Shown here one piece after another: positions 1 through 8,400 of a stretch of 14,664 bases of DNA (its first letter is position 1; every line of letters begins with the position of its first letter). The DNA is from Wenzhouxiangella sp. (lineage in GTDB: Bacteria > Pseudomonadota > Gammaproteobacteria > Xanthomonadales > Wenzhouxiangellaceae): contig SKKV01000111.1 in assembly GCA_007123575.1 (NCBI GenBank), positions 1 through 14,664 on the forward strand, written 5' to 3'. The notes under the pieces are model-generated. The model saw only the letters and a program-made list of their open reading frames with translations, did no database searches and had not been told where the DNA came from. The position numbers and the translations under genes were made by a program.

Positions 1-1
1 C

Positions 2-1243
2 AACGTGATCGGCAACGACGGCAAGCCCGGCGTTCGCAACCTGCGCGAAATGCTCAAGGAATGGCTGGCCTACCGACGCCAGACCGTGACCCGGCGCCTG
101 GAACACCGCCTCGACCAGGTCGTCGACCGCCTGCATATTCTGGAAGGCTTGCTGATTGCCTACCTGAACATCGACGAGGTCATCCACATCATTCGCACCG
201 AGGATGAGCCGAAGCCGAAGCTGATGGCGCGCTTCGGACTGACCGGCACCCAGGCCGAGGCCATTCTTGAACTGAAACTGCGCCACCTGGCCAAGCTTGA
301 AGAATTCAAGATTCAGGGTGAAAAGGACGAGCTCGAGGCGGAGCGCAAGCACCTGGAAGCGACACTTGGGTCGCCATCCAAGCTGACCCGCTTGATTCGC
401 GACGAGCTGCTGGCCGATGCCGAGCAGTACGGCGACGAGCGCCGCTCGCGCCTGGTCGAGCGCGGCGCCGCCCAGGCACTGAAGGAAACCGACTTGGTGC
501 CCTCCGAGCCGGTGACCGTGATCCTGAGTGAAAACGGCTGGGTGCGCGCGGCCAAGGGGCACGAGATCAAGCCCGAAGAGCTCAACTATCGGGCCGGTGA
601 TGATTTCCTGGCTGCCAGCCGGGGGCGCAGCAATCAGCTAGCCTGTTTCCTGGATGCCAGTGGTCGCAGCTATTCCATGCCGGCACATGAACTGCCTTCT
701 GCGCGCAGCCTGGGCGAGCCGTTGACCGGACGTTTTTCGCCGCCGGCAGGGGCCGCCTTCCGCAGTCTGGCGATTGGTCAGCCGGAAGAAAAGGTGCTGC
801 TGGCCTCGAGCGCGGGCTATGGTTTTGTGACGGTGCTTGAGAACCTTTATACCCGCCAGAAAGCCGGCAAGCAGCTGATCAGTCTGCCAGCTGGCTCAGA
901 CGTGCTGCCCATTGCACCGGTTGCCGATGCTGAAGAGGGGGTCTTGGTCTGCGCGACCAGCGAAGGCTACCTGCTGGCCTATTACGTGGCCGAGCTGCCA
1001 GAGCTGGCCCGCGGCAAGGGCAACAAGCTGATCAATATTCCGCCGAAGGCGCGCAAGGCAGGAGAGACTCTGGTCGGAGCAATTGTCATTGCTTCTGGCC
1101 AGGATTGCCTGGTTTGGGCTGGCCAACGCTACCTGCGTCTTTCCTGGGCCGATACCGAAAACTATTGGGGAGAGCGGGCCCAGCGCGGTCGCAAGCTGCC
1201 GCGCGGCTTTCAGAAGGTAACCCGTTTGGGTCTGGCAGAGTAG
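2..1243 (+). CDS. parC: DNA topoisomerase IV subunit A, C-terminal part (5' truncated by window edge)
   Basis: This is the C-terminal part of ParC, the DNA-cleaving subunit of topoisomerase IV, which decatenates daughter chromosomes together with ParE. The frame is open from base 2, so the true start, the winged-helix domain and the catalytic tyrosine lie upstream of the window. Visible first is the end of the breakage-reunion domain and coiled-coil tower: 'RLHILEGLLIAYLNIDEV', 'IRTEDEPKPKLMARFGL' and 'AEAILELKLRHLAKLEE' are near-identical to remembered E. coli ParC. The C-terminal beta-pinwheel follows, with 'LPSEPVT'-like, 'GWVRAAKGHEI', 'LNYRAGDDF', 'SAGYGFV' and 'GKGNKLINIP' blade motifs. 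It ends close after the last blade, without the short acidic tail of E. coli ParC. Assignment to ParC rather than GyrA rests on these blade motifs and on the absence of a clear GyrA box. The LysM lipoprotein gene follows 87 bases downstream on the same strand. Confidence 0.95.
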   Translation, partial: NVIGNDGKPGVRNLREMLKEWLAYRRQTVTRRLEHRLDQVVDRLHILEGLLIAYLNIDEVIHIIRTEDEPKPKLMARFGLTGTQAEAILELKLRHLAKLEEFKIQGEKDELEAERKHLEATLGSPSKLTRLIRDELLADAEQYGDERRSRLVERGAAQALKETDLVPSEPVTVILSENGWVRAAKGHEIKPEELNYRAGDDFLAASRGRSNQLACFLDASGRSYSMPAHELPSARSLGEPLTGRFSPPAGAAFRSLAIGQPEEKVLLASSAGYGFVTVLENLYTRQKAGKQLISLPAGSDVLPIAPVADAEEGVLVCATSEGYLLAYYVAELPELARGKGNKLINIPPKARKAGETLVGAIVIASGQDCLVWAGQRYLRLSWADTENYWGERAQRGRKLPRGFQKVTRLGLAE

Positions 1244-1253
1244 GGGTTACTAT
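1226..1253 (+). promoter_or_regulatory. Weak candidate promoter for the LysM/TPR lipoprotein gene
   Basis: TTGGGT (1226-1231) and TACTAT (1248-1253) are separated by 16 bases. They match the sigma-70 consensus at 3/6 and 4/6 positions. The -35 lies inside the last parC codons, and initiation would fall about 70 bases before the lipoprotein start at 1331. The match is modest; read-through from parC is equally possible. Confidence 0.22.
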
Positions 1254-1316
1254 AGGATCGGCAAGTGAATGGATTGCCATCTTGGAAGATGTCCAATGCT
1301 GGATCAAAAATCCTAC

Positions 1317-1325
1317 GGGAGGAGG
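1317..1325 (+). promoter_or_regulatory. Strong Shine-Dalgarno that fixes the lipoprotein start at 1331
   Basis: GGGAGGAGG ends 5 bases before ATG 1331. It is the only near-perfect anti-16S complement found before a gene in this window. It decides between ATG 1331 and the in-frame GTG at 1265, which would add 22 residues ahead of a clean lipoprotein signal peptide. Confidence 0.8.
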
Positions 1326-1330
1326 CCCGA

Positions 1331-2263
1331 ATGACAACTCGAAACGAATCCGGGCGCGGTATGCGCTTGCCCGTGCTCTTGCTGGCTTTCCTGGCCTTGC
1401 TGCTGCTAAGCGCCTGCGAGACTACGCCGGTGCAGCCGGAGCCGGAACCTGAGCCGGAACCCGAGCCTGAGCTTGTTGAAGAGCCACCACCGCCGCCGCC
1501 ACCGCCGGCCACGCTGCAGCAAGCGGTGGACTTTCTGGACCTCGGCGATATTGAAGCCGCCGAGGATGTCATTGAGCGCATTCTTGAGCAATCCCCGGGC
1601 AGCCGCATAGCACGCCGCTTTCTCGACCAGATCAGGACCGATCCCGTCGAAGCCATGGGCGCGGCCTACAGCGAGGTTGAAGTCCAGCCCGGTGAATCGC
1701 TATCGGTGATTGCGCACCGCGAGCTGGGCGATTCCCTGCAGTTTTTTGCCCTGGCTAGATACAACGAAATCGCCGTGCCCAGGCGCCTGGCGCCTGGCAT
1801 GACCGTGCGTATCCCTGACAGCCTGCGGCCGGCCGATGATGACGAACCTCAGGTGGATACAGTCTGGGAAGATCCGGTTGTTGATGCCGATCCGGTTATT
1901 GCCGAGGAACCGCCCGCCGAAGTCGACGATCTCGACAGCCGCCGGCAGGCAGAGGTGCTTTACTTGGAAGGCCTGAACGAGCGGCAGGCGGGAAACCTGT
2001 ACCTGGCGCTGAGCCGTTTTGAGGAGGCGCACGAGCTTGATCCGACCCTGGTTACCGCTTCGGAGGCTGCTGATGCGACCCGAGCCGAGCTGGTGACGGC
2101 ACTGCATGAACAGGCCGTTGCCTTGTACCGTGATCAGCAGATTGTTGATGCGATAGCCTTCTGGGAAGAAGCCATCGTGTTGGACCCGGACTTCGAGCCT
2201 GCGCATGTCAATCTGGAGCGAGCCAGAGCGGTGCTTCGAAGGCTGGAGGAGCTTGAAGATTGA
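1331..2263 (+). CDS. LysM and TPR-repeat lipoprotein
   Basis: A 310-residue predicted lipoprotein. Residues 1-28 are a signal peptide with a long hydrophobic core. The lipobox LLSAC puts the lipidated cysteine at residue 29, followed by E-T, which lacks the Asp+2 inner-membrane retention signal, so outer-membrane sorting is likely. A low-complexity spacer follows: alternating Pro-Glu at about 36-47 and eight prolines at about 52-59. Next come a short TPR-like helical pair (about 61-95), a LysM peptidoglycan-binding domain (about 114-162, with 'VQPGESLSVIA' and 'LAPGMTVRIP'), an acidic linker, and a C-terminal TPR region (about 204-300, with 'LALSRFEEAHELDP' and 'AIAFWEEAIVLDPDF'). The likely role, by inference, is a periplasmic scaffold tethered to both the outer membrane and the wall. 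The exact function is unknown. It lies directly after parC on the same strand and converges with the prenyltransferase gene. Confidence 0.85.
   Translation: MTTRNESGRGMRLPVLLLAFLALLLLSACETTPVQPEPEPEPEPEPELVEEPPPPPPPPATLQQAVDFLDLGDIEAAEDVIERILEQSPGSRIARRFLDQIRTDPVEAMGAAYSEVEVQPGESLSVIAHRELGDSLQFFALARYNEIAVPRRLAPGMTVRIPDSLRPADDDEPQVDTVWEDPVVDADPVIAEEPPAEVDDLDSRRQAEVLYLEGLNERQAGNLYLALSRFEEAHELDPTLVTASEAADATRAELVTALHEQAVALYRDQQIVDAIAFWEEAIVLDPDFEPAHVNLERARAVLRRLEELED
1438..1512 (+). repeat. In-frame low-complexity tract coding Pro-Glu and polyproline
   Basis: Imperfect tandem six-base units of the GAGCCG/GAACCT/GAACCC/GAGCCT type run to about 1475. They are followed by CCA/CCG triplets at about 1485-1510. 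The tract encodes the extended spacer between the lipidated N-terminus and the folded domains of the LysM/TPR lipoprotein. Such tracts are prone to unit gain and loss, so spacer length may differ between strains. Confidence 0.8.
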
Positions 2264-2304
2264 AAGCGGCCCTGCAGAAAAAGGTGCTGCCAGAAAAGAA
2301 CGAT

Positions 2305-3198
2305 TCAGGCTGTGCTCCACCACAGACCGACGCCCAGCAGGATCGGCAGCAGTAAGGTCATGGCTACGTTCATGCCCAGTGCCTGCACCAGTCGCGGCAT
2401 CACCATTTGTTTCTCCAGCGTTCGAGCGAGCAGGCCGGGCAGCAGCCCGGCAGGTATCAGTGCAAGCATCGCGGTCAGCGGTAGCCGATCGGTGAGCAGG
2501 CCGTAGGCGAGGAGGGCAAAGACCAACGCGCTCGCGACAGCGTGGATCATGGCTGCACGGCGGGCGCCGACCTTGATCGCCAGATGTCTGCGACCTACCC
2601 GACGGTCAGCTTCGATATCGGGGATCTGGTTGAGCAGCAACAAGTTGCTGGCCAGCAGGCCGACCACGAGCGCAATCAGCAGATCAATCCCGTACAAATC
2701 GCCCGACAGCAGCCAGCTGGAGCCGGTATAGATAACCGCGCCGAACCCCAAGCCCGGAGCCAAATAACACAGCCAGGCCGAACGGTTCAACCACTGGGTG
2801 TAGCCATACACCAGGCCAACACCGAGCAGCCCGAGTGGCAAAAGGGCAGGCTGGTGGGCCAGCGCAAGATATAGCCCCACCCCCGCGCTGAGCGCCAGCG
2901 AACTCCAGGCGAGCACCAGCACATGGCCGGCCAGCTCCGGTTGCTCTGGTAGCAGGCCGCTGCCGCCGCTGAAAGGCGTGCGCTTGGTTTGCTGATCCAG
3001 GCCCGAGCGGAAATCGAAGTATTCGTTGAACGCATTCGCGCTGACATGGCCGGCAACGGCTGCCAGCAGGATCATCAGGATAAGGCTGGCGCTCGGCTCC
3101 GCACCCTTCCAATGTGCAACTGCGACGGCAAGCGCCAGCGTTATTGGTCCCAGTACCAGAAACGCCGGTCGCGCAGACTTGATGATGTGGAGACGCAT
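2305..3198 (-). CDS. UbiA-superfamily membrane prenyltransferase (MenA-like)
   Basis: A 297-residue polytopic membrane protein of the UbiA superfamily, which transfers a polyprenyl chain from its diphosphate to an aromatic acceptor using Mg2+. The first Asp-rich motif is at about 55-68: N55, N58-E59-Y-F-D62 and D68, followed by 'TKRTPFSGGSG'. That segment is typical of MenA-like members. The second motif, 'DIEADRRVGRR' (D194, D198, R203), is followed by 'LAIKVG'. Several hydrophobic helices make up the rest, and the length fits the family. Start: ATG 3198 gives the usual family N-terminus 'MRLHIIKSARPAFL'. A longer frame to 3300 would run through the candidate promoter, so it is rejected. There is no Shine-Dalgarno; the bases upstream are pyrimidine-rich. 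No other quinone genes are nearby, so the acceptor (dihydroxynaphthoate or another) is not settled and no symbol is given. Confidence 0.85.
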   Translation of the reverse strand: MRLHIIKSARPAFLVLGPITLALAVAVAHWKGAEPSASLILMILLAAVAGHVSANAFNEYFDFRSGLDQQTKRTPFSGGSGLLPEQPELAGHVLVLAWSSLALSAGVGLYLALAHQPALLPLGLLGVGLVYGYTQWLNRSAWLCYLAPGLGFGAVIYTGSSWLLSGDLYGIDLLIALVVGLLASNLLLLNQIPDIEADRRVGRRHLAIKVGARRAAMIHAVASALVFALLAYGLLTDRLPLTAMLALIPAGLLPGLLARTLEKQMVMPRLVQALGMNVAMTLLLPILLGVGLWWSTA

Positions 3199-3226
3199 GG
3201 GTAGGAGTCGAAGAAATGATGGCGCT

Positions 3227-3254
3227 ATTGTGCCGATCACCCGGGCCGGGTCAA
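3227..3254 (-). promoter_or_regulatory. Candidate promoter for the prenyltransferase gene
   Basis: Read on the minus strand, TTGACC (3254-3249) matches 5/6 of the -35 consensus and CACAAT (3232-3227) matches 4/6 of the -10, with a 16-base spacer. Transcription would begin about 20-25 bases before ATG 3198, which supports that start. The short inverted repeat ACCCG-GGC-CGGGT (3239-3251) overlaps the -35 and spacer and could be an operator or chance. The divergent helicase gene begins at 3338; I see no convincing promoter for it in the rest of this 139-base gap. Confidence 0.35.
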
Positions 3255-3337
3255 GGCCTGAGTAGTCGCAACGGTAAAGAGCCGATAGACCAGCTATCAT
3301 GCTCGCTTAGCCGTTTCGACTCAAGAAAGAAACTACC

Positions 3338-5359
3338 GTGACAGAAAACTCTGACCAAGCTTCTCTACAGAACGAGGGCCCGAGCTTTACCGACCTGGGC
3401 CTTCCCGCCACGTTATTGGACTCGCTCCAGCAACTGGGATACGAAGCACCTTCGCCGATTCAGGCCGAGACAATTCCCAAGCTCTTGGCTGGGCGAGATG
3501 TGCTGGGTCAGGCTCAGACCGGGACCGGCAAGACCGCGGCCTTCGCCCTGCCGGTGCTGGCCCGGCTGGATCGCGATGCGCCGCGCCCCCAGGCCCTGGT
3601 GCTGGCACCCACCCGGGAGTTGGCCATCCAGGTGGCCGAGGCCTTTCACCGCTATGCGGCACAGCTGGCGGGTTTCCACGTACTGCCGATTTACGGCGGC
3701 CAGTCCTATGGTCCGCAGCTGGCCGGCCTGCGTCGCGGCGCTGATGTGGTCGTGGGTACGCCGGGGCGGATCATCGATCATCTCGACAAGGGCACGCTGG
3801 ACTTGAGTCACCTGACCACATTGGTGCTCGATGAGGCCGACGAGATGCTGCGGATGGGCTTTATCGACGATGTCGAGCGGGTCTTGTCGCTGATGCCCGA
3901 AGCCTGCCAGGTTGCGCTGTTCTCGGCGACCATGCCGCCGGCGATCCGACGGATTGCCCAACGCTACCTGAAGGACCCGGCCGAGGTCACGATTCGTTCG
4001 CGAACCACCACGGCAGCCACCATCCGCCAGCGCTACTGGCTGGTCAGCGGTCTGCACAAACTCGATGCCCTGACCCGGATTCTGGAAGTCGAAAGCTTCG
4101 ATGCGATGATCGTGTTCGCCCGCACCCGCCTGGCCACCGAGGACCTGGCCAGCCGCCTGTCGGCGCGCGGATTCTCGGCCGCGGCCCTGAACGGCGATGT
4201 GCCGCAGAACCAGCGTGAGCAGTATGTCGAACGCTTGAAATCGGGCGATCTTGACATCTTGGTTGCCACCGATGTGGCCGCGCGTGGCCTGGATGTGGAG
4301 CGGATCAGCCATGTGGTCAACTACGACATCCCCTACGACACCGAAGCCTACGTGCATCGAATTGGACGCACGGGTCGAGCCGGCCGCACCGGCGAGGCCA
4401 TCCTGTTTGTCGCCCCGCGTGAGCGCGGCATGCTGCGCGCGATCGAAAAGGCCACCCGCCAGCCGATCGAGGCGATGGGCGTGCCTTCCGTGGCTGATGT
4501 CAACGCCCAGCGCGTGGCCCGCTTCAAGGCCGCGGTGGCCAATGCCCTTGAGACCGAAGAACTGGATCTGTATCGTGAAGTCGCCCAGGCCTGCCAGCTG
4601 GAGACCGGGGCCGAGATGGTCGATATTGCGGCGGCCCTGGCCCGACTGCTGCGCGGCGGTGATGACCTGCTGCTTAGCGAGCGCGAACCGGAACCAAAGC
4701 AGCGTGCGTTTCGTGACCGACCGGAGCGCGGCGAACGTGAACCACGAGCCCCGCGCCCACCACGCGCTGAGGTTGACGACAGTGACAAGCGCACCTATCG
4801 CATAGAAGTGGGCCATGTGCATGGCGTGCGCCCCGGCAATATCGTCGGGGCCATCGCCAACGAAGGCGGCCTGGGCTCGGGCCAGATCGGTCGGGTCAGC
4901 ATTCAGCAGAACTTCAGCCTGGTCGACCTGCCAGCCGACCTTGATGCCGGCGTGCTGGAGCACCTCGGCCAGGTCCGGGTTGCCGGTCAGGCCCTGCGCA
5001 TCCAGCCTGATCGCGGCCCGGGTGCCCCACGGTCAAGACCGCAAGAGCACAGCCAGAATCGCCCCCCGCGCCAGCCCCGGTCAAACCAAGCCGAACAGGA
5101 ACGTGGCCCCTACAAGGGCAAGCGCGAGCGCCGTGCTGAGCGCGAAGAGCAGCGCAAGCCAGGCGGTTTCAAGAAGCGCTCTCGGCCACAAGCCGACAGT
5201 GAAAAGCCGTGCCACGGCAACAAAAAAACCGCACCCAAACCAAGCGAGCAAGGCGGTGACTCGGCCGGCAACAAGCCGCCCCGCAAGCGCCCCAGCCTGA
5301 CGCGCGCCGAACGCAAGGCAGGCCACACCGCGCGCCGCTTCAAAAAGAGCGGGGGTTAG
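3338..5359 (+). CDS. deaD: ATP-dependent DEAD-box RNA helicase, DeaD/CsdA type
   Basis: A 673-residue DEAD-box helicase that unwinds short RNA duplexes. In E. coli, DeaD acts in large-subunit ribosome assembly and cold adaptation. All core motifs are visible: Q motif with I41-Q42, motif I AQTGTGKT (59-66), 'PTREL' (91-95), 'TPGR' (141-144), DEAD (165-168), SAT (196-198), 'ARGLDV' (315-320) and 'HRIGRTGRAGR' (340-350). A DbpA-type RNA-binding domain spans about 485-557 ('RTYRIEVGHVHGVRPGNIVG', 'IGRVSIQQNFSLVDLP'). A roughly 113-residue tail rich in Lys, Arg, Pro and Gly follows and probably binds RNA non-specifically. The start is GTG 3338, giving 'MTENSDQ', with only a weak purine run (AAGAAAG) upstream. 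The DbpA-type domain and length favour DeaD over RhlE or RhlB. The gene is divergent from the prenyltransferase. Confidence 0.93.
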   Translation: MTENSDQASLQNEGPSFTDLGLPATLLDSLQQLGYEAPSPIQAETIPKLLAGRDVLGQAQTGTGKTAAFALPVLARLDRDAPRPQALVLAPTRELAIQVAEAFHRYAAQLAGFHVLPIYGGQSYGPQLAGLRRGADVVVGTPGRIIDHLDKGTLDLSHLTTLVLDEADEMLRMGFIDDVERVLSLMPEACQVALFSATMPPAIRRIAQRYLKDPAEVTIRSRTTTAATIRQRYWLVSGLHKLDALTRILEVESFDAMIVFARTRLATEDLASRLSARGFSAAALNGDVPQNQREQYVERLKSGDLDILVATDVAARGLDVERISHVVNYDIPYDTEAYVHRIGRTGRAGRTGEAILFVAPRERGMLRAIEKATRQPIEAMGVPSVADVNAQRVARFKAAVANALETEELDLYREVAQACQLETGAEMVDIAAALARLLRGGDDLLLSEREPEPKQRAFRDRPERGEREPRAPRPPRAEVDDSDKRTYRIEVGHVHGVRPGNIVGAIANEGGLGSGQIGRVSIQQNFSLVDLPADLDAGVLEHLGQVRVAGQALRIQPDRGPGAPRSRPQEHSQNRPPRQPRSNQAEQERGPYKGKRERRAEREEQRKPGGFKKRSRPQADSEKPCHGNKKTAPKPSEQGGDSAGNKPPRKRPSLTRAERKAGHTARRFKKSGG

Positions 5360-5363
5360 GGAG

Positions 5364-5420
5364 CCAGTGCGGGTAATCGACGCTCACTTAACCGGCTAGT
5401 CCGGTCCCGGTAAGCACTGG
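5364..5420 (+). other. Nested inverted repeat between deaD and the CotH-protein gene
   Basis: CCAGTGC (5364-5370) is complementary to GCACTGG (5414-5420). Directly inside the 3' arm, CCGGTAA (5407-5413) can pair with TTAACCGG (5388-5395) with one bulged base. A second pairing choice is ACCGG (5391-5395) with CCGGT (5401-5405). The element begins 5 bases after the deaD stop and ends 5 bases before ATG 5426. There is no T-tract, so it is not a textbook intrinsic terminator. It could attenuate transcription or hide the ribosome entry region, or be chance. Confidence 0.3.
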
Positions 5421-5425
5421 ACGGT

Positions 5426-8400
5426 ATGTTTCGCTCAATCCTCAAAGCCAGGGTTGGCGTCGTGGGCGGCTTTTTCTTTTCAATCCCTGGTTTCGTTAGT
5501 CGATGCGTCTCGTTGGCTATCTTGGCTTCGCTTATTGTGCTTGGCATGGCGTTAGGGCGTGCAGAAGCCACGGTCCTTATCAACGAGTTCATGGCATCCA
5601 ACGGTGTCACGGTTGCCGATGAGGACGGCGATTTCGAAGACTGGGTCGAGCTACACAATAGTGGCGAGGGTCCCGTCGACTTGGGTGGCTGGGGGCTTTC
5701 TGATCGGGCCGGAGAGCCCTTTCGTTGGGCATTTGCCGAAGGGACTGTAATCGAAGCAGGTGCCTACTTGTTAGTTTGGGCATCGGGGAAAGATCGAGCC
5801 GGCCTGGCAGACCCCGGAACGTGGCCGCATACCAACTTTCGCATCGCATCCTCGGGAGAAGATCTTTTGCTGACGCGGCCCGATGGAAGCACGGCCGACT
5901 TCGTGGCTGCTATCGCGGTTCCGCGCGATGTGTCCCGTGGCCGGCGCCTGGATCAGCCATCGGTCTGGGCCTATTTTTACAATCCGACGCCGGCAGCCGG
6001 TAATACAACCACGCCCTTTGCCAGCCTGATTGAGCCCGTGGTTTTTTCCCATCCGGCCGGTGCCTACAGCGGTGCGTTTGATCTGCAGCTTTCGCACCCA
6101 GACCCCGAGGTCAGCGTCGTGTTTACCCTGGACGGCTCGGAGCCTGATATCGACAATTTCGACGGCACCAGCTATCTGTACATGAACGCCTACCCGCATG
6201 GCCCGCTGCTGGAGGGCGAATACTACTCGACGCTATACAGTGTCCCGATTCAGATCACGGACCGCAGCCCGCAGCCGAACTCACTTGCGATGATATCGAG
6301 CACGGCTGACGCCGACCCGGGCTACCTGCCAACTATTCCGATCAACAAGGCCACGGTTGTTCGGGCGCGCGCATATCGCGATGGTGTTGGGGGCCCCATT
6401 CGCACGTATAGCTACTTCGTGTCCGCGGAAAATGCCTTTGATTACCGCGTCCCGATTGTGTCCCTGAGCATGAACGCAGATAGGCTGTTCGACTACTTCG
6501 AAGGCATTTATGTGGCAGGTGTTGATCATGTGACCAGTTCTGGTGGACGAATCTGCAACTGGGGCAACTACAATCGCCGTGGGCGATCGGCCGAGCGTGC
6601 CGCCCATGTGGAGTTTTTTGCGGAGGGTATCCCGTTCCTCAGCCAGTCTGCGGGTATGCGCATCCAGGGAAATTGTTCGCGTCGACTCCCGTTCAAGAGC
6701 CTGCGGCTCTATGCGCGTCCAAGTGCCGAATCGGCCGGCATTTTTGACTACCCTTTCTTCGAAGAGTCCTTTGCGGGGGCAGTCAATGCGAGTGACGCGC
6801 AATACCAGCGGCTGATGCTGCGTACCCCCAATTACTACGACACGGCTTTCAGCCGCCTATACCAGGGCGTATACGAGGGTGTGTTGGGCAGAATCCAGCC
6901 GGTAAAGCAGTTCATCAACGGCGAGTACTGGGGCGTTTCCCTGTTGCGCGATCGCTTTGATGTCCGGCATCTGGAACACCACTACGGCCTTAATCCGGAC
7001 AAGCTAGCGATTATTGATATTTCCTACCCGCATGAGTTTGATCCCAGCCTTCCTTTTTCAACGGACCGCATATACACCGTGTCAGCCGGTGTCCCGCAGG
7101 ACTTGATCGACTTTGAAGACATGCGCGCCTTCATCATCGACCACGACATGGCCGACCCGGCCCGATACGCCGAAGCCGGCGAGCGCATCTGCCTGGATTC
7201 ATTTATCGACCACCTGATTCTCAAGATTTTCGCCGGTGACGATCATTACGCGCCGGAGGTGGTTTACTGGCGCTCGCGAGTGCTCCAGGATGATGGCTTG
7301 GGGGACGCCCGCTGGCGCTTCCACGTCAAGGATTTTGACTCCACGCTGCACCCGGGCAACTTTTTGCTCGGTCTGGCTACCGGCACGCATCCGCGGCCAT
7401 TCGGCTACGAACTGTTCGCCAGCCTGCTTGACAGCCCCGCCTTTCGCACCCGCTTCATCAATCGTTTCTCGGATCTGCTGAACAGCCACTTTCTGACTGC
7501 GCGCTTCGAGCAAATCATCGATCAGACGTTTGATGAGATCGCCCCGCTGATGGGTGAAACCAACGCCCGCTGGAACGCTGCCGCATTGACCAATCCAGAC
7601 CGCCCCTTCAATCTTGATAATCGGGATAGCTTGTTGGCCTGGGCACAAAACCAGCCCGACACTCAGCGTTATCACATCCGAAGCTTCTTTGATATCCAGC
7701 AAGAGCGGCCGCTGACCGTGCAGGTGAACGATGATCAGAAGGGCAGGGTGCGTGTCAATACGCTGCTTATCGACAAGGACACGCCCGGTATCTCGGCACC
7801 CTCCTATCCATGGACCGGGCTGTATTTCCCGGGCCACCCGGTGCCCTTGACAGCAGAGCCAACAGAAGGTCAGCGTTTCAAGTATTGGCTGGTAACCGGT
7901 GTTGGCGGAAACACCAGTATCCATACAACAAAGCATGTCTCAATTGACGTTGACGCAGTCACCCATGTCGAAGCGGTGTTTGGCCCAGCGCTGCCGACGT
8001 TTCTTGAAATGGTGGCCGAATCAAGCGTCAGTATTGATCTCCGCGAATGGTTCGGCAACAACGCCGAGCAAGAAGCGACTGTGTTTGCTACCAACAACCC
8101 GGCGTTGTTGTCTGCCACAATCAGCGGCCATGTCTTGACCCTGACAGCGCACCAGGCTGGCGAAGCAAGCTTCACGGTCGAGCAAGGCGAAGTTGCGCAC
8201 ACGGCCCGAGTCTTGATCTACGGTGCGCCTGTTGTTATCGGCGCTGAGAACTTTTTCTTCGATGCCTGGCCTGCCGATGCGCCCGCAGCCACCTATCCGG
8301 CTCACATGTTGTTTACCCAGAGCCAGATTAGCGATCCTGACCTTGATGCGGCGCTGTTGTTCGCCTATCACATTCCAGCGGAAGACGCCGCAGATCCCGA

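Noticed and set aside
1265..1330. GTG 1265 as start of the lipoprotein
   Set aside because: It has no ribosome-binding site and would place 22 odd residues before the signal peptide; ATG 1331 has GGGAGGAGG at the right distance.
1438..1512. CRISPR-like or tandem-repeat array
   Set aside because: The units are six bases, in frame, and code for a Pro-Glu spacer with no unique spacers between them.
3199..3300. Longer N-terminus of the prenyltransferase starting at 3300
   Set aside because: The family N-terminus begins at ATG 3198, and the best promoter candidate lies inside the extension.
3413..4963. A 516-codon open frame on the minus strand opposite the helicase
   Set aside because: It lies fully antisense to a clear deaD gene, has no recognisable domain, and is the usual open mirror frame of GC-rich codons.
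7199..7936. A 245-codon minus-strand open frame inside the CotH gene
   Set aside because: It is antisense to conserved CotH domain sequence, and no domain or signal is visible in the product.
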